From: Thioalkalivibrio sp. | GTDB lineage: Bacteria > Pseudomonadota > Gammaproteobacteria > Ectothiorhodospirales > Ectothiorhodospiraceae | Direction: 5' to 3' | DNA: 5,854 bases | Assembly: GCA_007119005.1 (NCBI GenBank) | Contig: SKQM01000006.1 | Location: forward strand, 1 to 5,854 | Part shown: in pieces, positions 1 through 4,841 of the stretch | How positions within the stretch are numbered: position 1 is the stretch's first letter | Layout: each line of letters opens with the position of its first letter | The notes under the pieces: model-generated | What the model saw: only the letters and a program-made list of their open reading frames with translations | Databases searched by the model: none | Told to the model about the DNA's origin: nothing | Program-made: the position numbers and the translations under genes

Positions 1-287
1 TGCGCTGGCGGACCCGCGCCCTGAACTACGTCTGGAGCAGCAAGGCCGAGCGCGGGCAGGACTGGCCCAACGCCTTCGCGTCGCAGGCCCGCATGATTGC
101 CGTGGCGACGGCCGAGGATGCCGGTGGCGGCTGGCGGACCGAGCGCAGGAACGTGCTCGAGGACTTTCGCCGCTTCCACGACCGCGAGCCGGCACGGATC
201 AATGCCGTCGCGGTCATGACCGACTGCGACAATACCGGCCAGGAAACCCGTGCGTGGTACGGCAATATACGGTTCCTGCCGGAGTGA
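1..287 (+). CDS. DUF3047 family protein, C-terminal part (5' end outside window)
   Basis: The reading frame is open from base 3 and ends at TGA 285-287, giving the last 94 residues. Seen in the sequence: an ALNYVWSS block near the left edge, then MIAVATAED followed by GGGWRTERRNV, DFRRFH, and near the end AVAVMTDCDNTGQ and AWYGNIRF. This order of blocks is what I know from the C-terminal half of DUF3047 proteins, which usually have a bit over 200 residues and often a signal peptide, so less than half of the gene is visible. The family has no established biochemical function and none is assigned. The internal ATG at 93 is not the start, because the conserved sequence continues upstream of it. 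The stop lies 40 bp before the ArsS-like gene on the same strand, so the two may be co-transcribed. Confidence 0.85.
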   Translation, partial: RWRTRALNYVWSSKAERGQDWPNAFASQARMIAVATAEDAGGGWRTERRNVLEDFRRFHDREPARINAVAVMTDCDNTGQETRAWYGNIRFLPE

Positions 288-327
288 CGGCAGGATTGCG
301 AAGACCCCAACCTGGAACCGATGGACC

Positions 328-1290
328 ATGGCAGAAGCTGAAATCGTACGGTTGCTCGACGACTTCCCGGAAATCCGCCGCGGACGGCTGACCACCGTGC
401 AGGCCAACCTCGGCTATGTCTGCAACCAGACCTGTTTCCACTGCCACGTGAACGCAGGGCCAAACCGAAAGGAGGTCATGCAGCGCGAGACCATCGAGGA
501 CATCCTCGCCTTCCTCCGCGGCGCCGGGATCGAGACCCTGGACCTGACCGGAGGCGCACCAGAGCTGAATCCGCACTTCCGGCACCTGGTCGCCTCGGCA
601 CGTGCCCTGGGTGTCAACGTGCTCGACCGCTGCAACCTCACCGTTCTCTCACAGCCCGGGCAGGAAGACCTTGCGGAATTTCTCGCGCAACACCGCGTAA
701 CGGTGATTGCCTCCCTGCCCTGCTACCTCGAAGAAAATGTCGACGCCCAGCGGGGCGACGGGGTCTTCGAGGGCAGCCTGACCGGACTCCGGCAACTGAA
801 CGCACTGGGCTACGGCCAGCCGGGTTCGGGGCTGGAACTGAACCTCGTGTACAACCCGCAGGGGCCGCAGCTCCCCCCACCCCAGGATTCCCTGGAGGTC
901 GCGTATCAGGAACACCTCCAGAAACACTACGGCATCGTGTTCACCCGGCTGTTCACCATCGCCAACATGCCGATCAACCGATTCGCGAAAACCCTGGCCC
1001 GCAAGGGCGAGTACAACAGCTACATGCAGACACTCCGTCTCGCGCACCAGGCCGCCAATCTGGAACAGGTGATGTGCCGGTCGCTGGTCTCGGTCGACTG
1101 GCAGGGCTTCCTGTACGACTGCGACTTCAACCAGATGCTGCACATCCCGCTGGGAGCCGCAGGTCGACCCCGGCGGCACATCCGGGATCTGGATCCACTC
1201 ACTCTGCCGGACACCCCGATTGCCGTCGCCGACCACTGCTTTGGCTGCACTGCCGGGCAGGGCTCCAGCTGCGGTGGCGCATTGGCCTGA
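328..1290 (+). CDS. arsS: Radical SAM protein of the ArsS (arsenosugar biosynthesis / rSAM Cys-rich) family
   Basis: The product has 320 residues. A radical SAM 4Fe-4S motif CX3CX2C lies at C32, C36, C39 (CNQTCFHCHVNAGPNR). It is followed by a TGGAPELNP block at 74-82, which fits the GGE-like SAM-binding strand, and by a C-terminal cysteine-rich region with C250, C265, C304, C307 and C315, ending in CFGCTAGQGSSCGG. This combination marks the ArsS/radical SAM Cys-rich family. ArsS is reported to join a 5'-deoxyadenosyl group from SAM to dimethylated arsenic on the way to arsenosugars; assigning that reaction here is by family only. No arsM or other ars gene is visible. The ATG at 328 was chosen because the CX3CX2C then sits at the usual distance from the N terminus. 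An in-frame GTG at 250 would overlap the upstream gene and add unrelated sequence. The ribosome binding site is weak. All C-terminal positions are Cys codons, with no in-frame TGA for selenocysteine. Confidence 0.88.
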   Translation: MAEAEIVRLLDDFPEIRRGRLTTVQANLGYVCNQTCFHCHVNAGPNRKEVMQRETIEDILAFLRGAGIETLDLTGGAPELNPHFRHLVASARALGVNVLDRCNLTVLSQPGQEDLAEFLAQHRVTVIASLPCYLEENVDAQRGDGVFEGSLTGLRQLNALGYGQPGSGLELNLVYNPQGPQLPPPQDSLEVAYQEHLQKHYGIVFTRLFTIANMPINRFAKTLARKGEYNSYMQTLRLAHQAANLEQVMCRSLVSVDWQGFLYDCDFNQMLHIPLGAAGRPRRHIRDLDPLTLPDTPIAVADHCFGCTAGQGSSCGGALA

Positions 1291-1327
1291 TCCCGCTGGT
1301 ACGGCGTCAGGCGGCGGGCCAGCTCGG

Positions 1328-1348
1328 CGGCCCCCGGCGACGGGGCCG
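1328..1348 (+). other. GC-rich stem-loop shortly after arsS
   Basis: CGGCCCC (1328-1334) pairs with GGGGCCG (1342-1348) around a 7-nt loop, 37 bp after the arsS stop codon. There is no T-run after it, so it is not a classical intrinsic terminator. It could protect the 3' end of the arsS transcript or mark a Rho-dependent end. Confidence 0.4.
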
Positions 1349-1349
1349 A

Positions 1350-1379
1350 TTGACCACTTTGACGGCCCACCTGTATAGT
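1350..1379 (+). promoter_or_regulatory. Candidate sigma70 promoter (TTGACC-N18-TATAGT)
   Basis: A -35 box TTGACC (1350-1355) and a -10 box TATAGT (1374-1379), each matching the consensus at five of six positions, are separated by 18 bp. Transcription would begin near 1386. It points either at the sulfur globule gene, with a 5' UTR of about 325 nt, or at a small RNA ending near 1511. It is the best promoter match I found in the window. Confidence 0.5.
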
Positions 1380-1421
1380 GAAACGACGTTGACGAGGCGG
1401 ACCCAGCTCGCCCCGAAGCGC

Positions 1422-1436
1422 GAGAAAAATTTTCTC
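1422..1436. promoter_or_regulatory. Palindrome GAGAAAA-A-TTTTCTC, possible operator
   Basis: Two perfect 7-bp half-sites (1422-1428 and 1430-1436) flank one central A. Such an A/T-only core stands out in this GC-rich DNA and looks like a dimeric repressor or activator site. It lies about 36 bp after the predicted start of the 1350-1379 promoter. No specific regulator can be named. Confidence 0.35.
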
Positions 1437-1480
1437 CAGGACCAAAGCACTGAAAACGCTGGGTTTACTTAGAAGAATTG

Positions 1481-1511
1481 AATCGAAAACGTGTTGTTGA
1501 TTCGATTTTTT
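1481..1511 (+). terminator. Weak terminator-like stem-loop with T-run (or operator)
   Basis: AATCGAA (1481-1487) pairs with TTCGATT (1501-1507) across a 13-nt loop and runs into six T residues (1506-1511). The stem is short and AT-rich, so termination would be inefficient. An alternative pairing, TCGAAAA (1483-1489) with TTTTCGA (1508-1514), is also possible. It could instead be a protein-binding inverted repeat. Confidence 0.3.
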
Positions 1512-1560
1512 CGAACTCTCGCTTGAATTCGCCGGCTCCTTCACCTTAGCCTGACCACAC

Positions 1561-1583
1561 ATTAGAGATTTCTAATTCACTAT
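1561..1583 (+). promoter_or_regulatory. Inverted repeat ATTAGA-GATT-TCTAAT overlapping a candidate -10 box of the sulfur globule gene
   Basis: Perfect 6-bp arms lie at 1561-1566 and 1571-1576 around a 4-bp spacer. The right arm, TCTAAT, matches the -10 consensus TATAAT at five of six positions and would place transcription start near 1583-1585, just where the structured leader begins. No good -35 box lies at the right distance; CTGACC (1551-1556) is too close. This suggests either an activator-dependent promoter or an operator over the -10 box. Confidence 0.35.
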
Positions 1584-1584
1584 C

Positions 1585-1671
1585 GGGATCCCTCCGAAAG
1601 GCGAGCCCGGTCCGTAAGGTCAGATTCCCACCGCAGTGCTCCACCCTTGGCGCTGCCCGCGGATCCCGCGG
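1585..1671 (+). ncRNA. Putative structured 5' leader of the sulfur globule gene
   Basis: GGGA (1585-1588) can pair with TCCC (1626-1629), enclosing two short hairpins capped by GNRA-type loops: CC-GAAA-GG (1594-1601) and CC-GTAA-GG (1612-1619). A third hairpin, CCGCGG-ATC-CCGCGG, follows at 1657-1671. The region is not coding in any convincing frame and sits directly before the ribosome binding site of the sulfur globule gene. It could be a cis-regulatory RNA or a stabilising 5' UTR. I do not recognise it as a known riboswitch class: the two GNRA hairpins loosely recall GEMM (c-di-GMP-I) RNAs, but the conserved GEMM core is absent. The pairing was done by eye. Confidence 0.35.
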
Positions 1672-1698
1672 ACCCAGAGGGCCCTGTACTTAAACCAA

Positions 1699-1703
1699 AA
1701 GGA
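1699..1703 (+). promoter_or_regulatory. Shine-Dalgarno site AAGGA of the sulfur globule gene
   Basis: AAGGA lies 8 nt before the ATG at 1712, in an A-rich unpaired-looking context after the leader hairpins. It fixes the start codon, which also gives a complete signal peptide. Confidence 0.75.
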
Positions 1704-1711
1704 TTCCAAAC

Positions 1712-2143
1712 ATGCGCAACTCGCTCAAACTTCTCGCCATCGCCGCTCTGGTCGGTGCCTTCGCGATCCCGATGTCCTCCAGTGCCCAGTGGGGCGGTCC
1801 CGGTTGGGGCGGTCCTGGCTACGGCGGCCCCGGTTGGGGCGGTCCCGGTTGGGGCGGTCCTGGCTACGGCGGTCCCGGTTGGGGCGGTCCTGGCTACGGC
1901 GGCCCCGGCTACGGCCGCGGCATGGGTGACATGTTCGGCTTCGGCGACATGTTCAGCGACTTTGACTTCTCGGCCCGCGGCACCGGCCGTGGCTGGGGAC
2001 ATGGCCGCGGCTATGGCGATGCCTACGGTTACGGCTACCCCTACGGTCGCGGCTACGGCTACGGCCCGGGTTACGGCTACGGCGCCCCCTACGGCGCCCC
2101 GATGATGCCCTACGGCCAGCCGGAGCCGGCTCCTGCCGAGTAA
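1712..2143 (+). CDS. Sulfur globule family protein (secreted Gly/Tyr/Trp/Pro-rich structural protein)
   Basis: The product has 143 residues. Residues 1-25 form a Sec signal peptide (Arg/Lys at the start, hydrophobic core [13 protein letters not shown], cleavage likely after SSSA). Residues 27-66 are eight tandem [W/Y]GGPG pentapeptides. A short Phe/Asp block follows ([15 protein letters not shown]), then a Gly-Tyr-rich tail from about residue 91 with GYG, PYG and APYGAP motifs, ending in PEPAPAE. Sulfur globule proteins of purple sulfur bacteria share a signal peptide, Gly/Tyr richness and a similar Phe/Asp motif followed by Gly-rich sequence. In Allochromatium they form the protein coat of periplasmic sulfur globules. 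The coat role here is inferred. No cysteines are present, consistent with a non-enzymatic structural protein. It has its own leader and terminator, so it is probably a single strongly expressed gene. Another Gly-rich envelope protein is the main alternative. Confidence 0.75.
   Translation: MRNSLKLLAIAALVGAFAIPMSSSAQWGGPGWGGPGYGGPGWGGPGWGGPGYGGPGWGGPGYGGPGYGRGMGDMFGFGDMFSDFDFSARGTGRGWGHGRGYGDAYGYGYPYGRGYGYGPGYGYGAPYGAPMMPYGQPEPAPAE
1790..1909 (+). repeat. Tandem repeats: eight 15-bp units, arranged as two 45-bp units plus a 30-bp partial
   Basis: The 15-bp units encode WGGPG or YGGPG in the order W-W-Y, W-W-Y, W-Y. The 45-bp blocks 1790-1834 and 1835-1879 differ at one base only, a silent GGC/GGT change in the third unit. 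The final block 1880-1909 lacks one W unit. This near-identity points to recent expansion by slippage or unequal exchange. Confidence 0.9.
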
Positions 2144-2169
2144 TTCAGCCCTGAGTGTAGGCTGATGCC

Positions 2170-2200
2170 AAAAGCCCGGTCCGCGAGGACCGGGCTTTTT
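2170..2200 (+). terminator. Strong intrinsic terminator after the sulfur globule gene, possibly bidirectional
   Basis: GCCCGGTCC (2174-2182) pairs perfectly with GGACCGGGC (2187-2195) around a GCGA tetraloop, followed by TTTTT (2196-2200). The A-run at 2170-2173 extends the stem and gives a T-run on the opposite strand. It lies 26 bp after the sulfur globule stop codon and could also end transcripts coming leftward from thpR. Bases 2201-2307 between this and thpR show no gene. Confidence 0.93.
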
Positions 2201-2307
2201 CGTGCCCGGGATCCAGGCTGCCACACCCGGTAACATCGTTCCAATCGGGTCCACCCATGTCATGTGGGCTTCCACAGGCGTAGCCCGAACGGTACCCGGT
2301 CGTGGAA

Positions 2308-2838
2308 TCAATCAGGCGAAACGGACCAACTGCGCAGCACCTGGTAGGGCCCGGGATGTCCGGCCTGCCCCGACTCGATCAGCACCATTTCGCCGGGCCG
2401 CCATTCCATCGGCTCGACGTCGAAAGACTCGAATCGGGTAACGAATCGGCGCAGCGTCACGTGCGGGCGGTACGCGCGGTCCTCCATCCTCACGCCGCTG
2501 GCCTCGCAAAGGCCCTTCAGTTCAGCCGCCAGCGATTCCAGTTCGGGCACCGTCCGTGAGGGCCCGATCCACGCGACCCGCGGGCGGGGAAACCAGCCGA
2601 GCCGGCCGAGCATCAGGCGGATCTTCGGCAGCCGCAGCCTGTCCGCACGTGCGGACATTTCCGCCACCTTCGCCGCACTCACCGTGCCCGGAAAAGCGAG
2701 GGTCAGGTGCAGATGCGCCGCCGGCACCGGGCGGCCGTCGGCCGGCAGCGAACGGGCAAGCGCCGCGAGAGTGGCCCGCAGCCGCTGATCCGGCCACAGT
2801 GCGAAGAATACGCGGTGCAGCGGGTCTGTACCCGTCAT
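2308..2838 (-). CDS. thpR: RNA 2',3'-cyclic phosphodiesterase (2'-5' RNA ligase family, ThpR/LigT)
   Basis: The product has 176 residues, the usual length for this cytoplasmic 2H phosphoesterase family. Both catalytic HxTx motifs are present: H44-L-T46-L (in HLHLTLAFPG) and H126-V-T128-L (in YRPHVTLRRF). The N terminus RVFFALWPD, before the first motif, is typical. Family members hydrolyse 2',3'-cyclic phosphates at RNA ends to 2'-phosphates and were first described as ligating tRNA half-molecules through 2'-5' linkages; the physiological role is unclear. The ATG at 2838 was chosen because GGAGG lies 6 nt upstream (2845-2849) and the family homology starts there. The frame stays open upstream to 3132, but that extension runs through intergenic DNA and looks non-protein. 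The permease gene is divergent, 190 bp away. The first motif is followed by AFPG where FLG is usual, a minor variation. Confidence 0.92.
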   Translation of the reverse strand: MTGTDPLHRVFFALWPDQRLRATLAALARSLPADGRPVPAAHLHLTLAFPGTVSAAKVAEMSARADRLRLPKIRLMLGRLGWFPRPRVAWIGPSRTVPELESLAAELKGLCEASGVRMEDRAYRPHVTLRRFVTRFESFDVEPMEWRPGEMVLIESGQAGHPGPYQVLRSWSVSPD

Positions 2839-2844
2839 CGGAGA

Positions 2845-2849
2845 CCTCC
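2845..2849 (-). promoter_or_regulatory. Shine-Dalgarno GGAGG of thpR
   Basis: On the minus strand GGAGG lies 6 nt before the ATG at 2838. It decides between this start and the much longer open frame reaching 3132. Confidence 0.8.
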
Positions 2850-2949
2850 AGCGAGCATCTGAACCCGTCGATTGCATCCTGGCAACCGCAGCATGGAAGC
2901 ATTCGGGCACGGCCTTCGTCCACCCTGCCCGGTTGGCGTTAACATTGGG

Positions 2950-2972
2950 TGCGGCGCCCTGCTGATGCCGCA
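2950..2972. other. Inverted repeat in the thpR/permease divergent gap
   Basis: TGCGGC (2950-2955) and GCCGCA (2967-2972) form 6-bp arms around 11 nt. The 190-bp gap (2839-3028) must hold promoters for both genes, but I find no convincing sigma70 boxes. The repeat may be an operator, a 5' UTR hairpin or chance. Confidence 0.2.
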
Positions 2973-3028
2973 TCTCTACCGGGACATGTAACCGGCCCCA
3001 GCGCACCCCAGCCTGCAATGCGACGGTC

Positions 3029-3928
3029 ATGACTGCAACGCTCGTCACCCTGTTTCCGATCATCGCGCTGATCGCGCTCGGCCACGCGCTGAAACGCCTT
3101 GGCATGCCGGGCACGGATGTGTGGCGGGGCATCGAGGCGCTGGTCTACTACGTACTGTTCCCGGCGCTCCTCTTCGGCACGCTCGCCAGCCGGCCCATTG
3201 ATCTGGCTGCCGGCGGCACGATGATTCTGGTGGGCTTCGGCTTCATGATCGGGGGCATGCTGCTGGGTCTGGCTGCCCGACCGTTGCTGTCGCCATCCCC
3301 GAAGGCCTTTGCCTCCATCTTCCAGTGTTCGTTCCGCTTCAACACCTACATCGGCATGGCCCTGCTCGGCGGCGTATTCGGCGCGGACGGGATCGCCGCC
3401 TTCGCACTGCTGGCCGGCTTCGTGATCCCGCTGGCCAATGTGGCCTCGGTCTGGGCCCTTGCACACCACGGCCGCCAGCCGATCCTGCGGGAACTGTTGC
3501 GCAACCCGTTCATTCTCGCGACCTTCACCGGACTGGGGTGGTCGGCTCTCGGGTTGCCCCTGCCGGAGCTCGCGCTCGCCACGCTGATCTTTCTGGGCGA
3601 ACCGGCGCTGCCGCTCGGGCTGCTCGCCACCGGCGCCAGTCTGACTTTCCTGCTGGAACCGCGTCAGAAGGCGCTGGTGGTCTACTTCATCGGGGCCAAG
3701 CTGCTGGGAGTTCCGGCGCTCGCGCTGGGACTGGCGCTGCTGGCCGGCCTGCAGGGCGAATACCTCGCCGCGGCGGTGATGCTGGCCGCATTGCCCCCGG
3801 CCTCCTCCGCCTACATCCTCGCCACCCGCATGGGCGGAGACGGCCCGCTGGTCGCCGCGACCGTGGGCGCGGCAACGCTGATCGCGGCGTTGACGCTGCC
3901 ACTGTGGCTCTCGGCACTGGGCCTCTGA
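3029..3928 (+). CDS. AEC family permease (auxin efflux carrier-like transporter)
   Basis: The product has 299 residues and about ten hydrophobic segments, for example near 4-20, 36-53, 63-83, 107-116, 122-145, 160-176, 181-207, 215-240, 246-263 and 273-297, which fits the bacterial AEC (auxin efflux carrier/malate permease) fold in the inner membrane. Recognisable blocks are RFNTYIGMALLGG (103-115), LRNPFILATFTGLGW (157-171), EPALPLGLLATGASL (191-205) and LPPASSAYILATRMGGD (255-271). Some family members export or import organic acids such as malate; the substrate cannot be read from sequence. Start at ATG 3029 gives the first membrane segment at once, but the ribosome binding site is poor. 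It converges on the protease gene with a 26-bp gap and is divergent from thpR, so it is probably monocistronic. Confidence 0.9.
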   Translation: MTATLVTLFPIIALIALGHALKRLGMPGTDVWRGIEALVYYVLFPALLFGTLASRPIDLAAGGTMILVGFGFMIGGMLLGLAARPLLSPSPKAFASIFQCSFRFNTYIGMALLGGVFGADGIAAFALLAGFVIPLANVASVWALAHHGRQPILRELLRNPFILATFTGLGWSALGLPLPELALATLIFLGEPALPLGLLATGASLTFLLEPRQKALVVYFIGAKLLGVPALALGLALLAGLQGEYLAAAVMLAALPPASSAYILATRMGGDGPLVAATVGAATLIAALTLPLWLSALGL

Positions 3929-3936
3929 CGGGATGG

Positions 3937-3950
3937 CCGGCCACAGCCGG
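3937..3950. other. Small GC hairpin between convergent genes
   Basis: CCGGC (3937-3941) pairs with GCCGG (3946-3950) around CACA in the 26-bp gap between the permease and protease stop codons; a perfect palindrome TGGCCGGCCA overlaps it at 3934-3943. There is no T-run, so at most it helps stop transcription on either strand. Confidence 0.3.
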
Positions 3951-3954
3951 ACGA

Positions 3955-4602
3955 TCACCGCACCTGCAGCACCAGCACCGAGCCCTCGTTTCGCATGTCC
4001 ATTCGACCCAGAAAACTCATGCCCAGCAACGCGGTCATCGGGCGATCCCCGGGCAGGACCACTGCCTCCACGCGATTCAGCTCAAGCCCGCCCACCTGCA
4101 CCCGATCGATGAGGATCCGCCGGCCCGACACACGCCCCGATGCCGTCTCCACGGGAACCTCGGCACCGCCGGCTGTGGACAGACTCAACCGTTCCGCCTC
4201 GACCTCGCTGAGCGTGATCAGGGTGGCACCGGTGTCGACCATGAAGGGCACCGACCGGCCGTTGATCAGGCCGCGTACGAAGTAACCGCCCTGGGGATCG
4301 GGCTGGATGCGGATTTCTGGCTGAGCCCGCTGATACACACCACCGAACCGGCCGCGCTCGAGCGTGAACTCCTGCTGCCTCCCCTGGTATTCGACGAGGA
4401 CCGAGCGGCTCGTCGCCCGCAGCAGACGCAACCCGTCAGGACCCGTCTCACCCTCGCGCAACAGCAAGCGTTCGCCGTCCAGTTCGAACAGCGCGCGGCC
4501 CTCGAACAGGCCCTGCACCCGGAGCTCCGCCACAGCCGATGCGGGAAGCAGCAGGAAGAGAAGAAGGAGAATGACGCGATGACCGCACGCTTTGGCCCGC
4601 AT
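3955..4602 (-). CDS. Secreted retropepsin-like aspartic protease (TIGR02281/clan AA type)
   Basis: The product has 215 residues. Residues 1-26 are a clear Sec signal peptide (basic start, leucine run 12-19, ASAVA before E27), so the protein acts in the periplasm or outside. Residues 27-85 form a small beta-rich region (VQGLFEGRALFELDG, LLLREGE, EYQGRQQEFTL) resembling the GspC/PilP-like beta domains found ahead of some such proteases. Residues 106-215 are the retropepsin domain, with catalytic D123 in VDTGA and the conserved ALLGMSFLGRM at 191-201. Only one DTGA is present, so the active enzyme should be a homodimer, as in retroviral proteases. Substrates are unknown. Start at ATG 4602 is supported by AGGGA 8 nt upstream (4611-4615) and by the signal peptide; an in-frame ATG at 4674 would bury it. 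The gene faces away from glcD and converges on the permease. Confidence 0.9.
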   Translation of the reverse strand: MRAKACGHRVILLLLFLLLPASAVAELRVQGLFEGRALFELDGERLLLREGETGPDGLRLLRATSRSVLVEYQGRQQEFTLERGRFGGVYQRAQPEIRIQPDPQGGYFVRGLINGRSVPFMVDTGATLITLSEVEAERLSLSTAGGAEVPVETASGRVSGRRILIDRVQVGGLELNRVEAVVLPGDRPMTALLGMSFLGRMDMRNEGSVLVLQVR

Positions 4603-4695
4603 TGCAGATATCCCTGAAGATCCAGCCCATGTCAATGAACCCACAAAGCCACCGGTCACGCAAGCGCTGTACACGTCACCCGTGCCCGGATCGCA

Positions 4696-4732
4696 GGCGG
4701 GACCGGAACGCGGTGCCCCGCCGTTCCCCGCC
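4696..4732. other. Imperfect inverted repeat in the protease/glcD divergent gap
   Basis: GGCGG (4696-4700) and GGAACG (4705-4710) pair with CGTTCC (4722-4727) and CCGCC (4728-4732): 11 bp with a 4-nt bulge and an 11-nt loop. No T-run follows on either side. It may be an operator or an mRNA hairpin. The rest of the 239-bp gap (4603-4841) contains no gene and no promoter I would call. Confidence 0.3.
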
Positions 4733-4831
4733 AGGAATGCGGGAAACGGGACGCTGCGGTACCCTTGGCGCTAGAGTACCGGTGCGCTTCGGAATGCCGC
4801 ACACAGATGGCGCCGTACCCCACACCGATCC

Positions 4832-4835
4832 AGGA
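4832..4835 (+). promoter_or_regulatory. Shine-Dalgarno AGGA of glcD
   Basis: AGGA lies 6 nt before the ATG at 4842, supporting this start; the encoded N terminus MNILYDERLDG is also the usual one for the family. Confidence 0.7.
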
Positions 4836-4841
4836 AACCTG

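Noticed and set aside
250..327. Upstream GTG start for arsS
   Set aside because: It would overlap the DUF3047 gene and add 26 residues with no family resemblance; the ATG at 328 fits the family N terminus.
1643..1654. 12-mer ACCCTTGGCGCT shared with 4761-4772
   Set aside because: About one such match is expected by chance in a window of this size, and the flanks do not match.
1651..1672. Cobalamin riboswitch-like string GCGCTGCCCGCGG
   Set aside because: Only a short fragment resembles the B12 box; the surrounding conserved elements are absent and the downstream gene is not a cobalamin gene.
1580..2311. Long minus-strand open frame antisense to the sulfur globule gene
   Set aside because: Its Ala/Val/Thr-Gly repeats are the mirror of the 15-bp repeats on the plus strand, and it runs through the leader and the terminator. 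No ribosome binding site or family resemblance.
2939..3958. 339-codon minus-strand open frame antisense to the permease
   Set aside because: The translation is Gln/Arg/Glu-rich, the usual antisense of a hydrophobic Leu/Ala/Gly membrane protein gene; no domain is recognisable.
3325..4617. 430-codon plus-strand open frame across the permease and the protease
   Set aside because: It is out of frame with the clear permease and antisense to the clear protease; the translation is Arg/Ala/Gly/Pro-rich low-complexity sequence typical of GC-rich shadow frames.
4607..4635. TTGACA on the minus strand (4630-4635) as a promoter for the protease
   Set aside because: A -10 box at the right distance (GATATC, 4607-4612) is a poor match and would put transcription start on the start codon, leaving the Shine-Dalgarno site outside the mRNA.
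4765..4785. Sigma54-like promoter before glcD (TTGGCGC...GGTGC)
   Set aside because: The GG and GC elements are not at the required spacing; the expected GC position reads CC.
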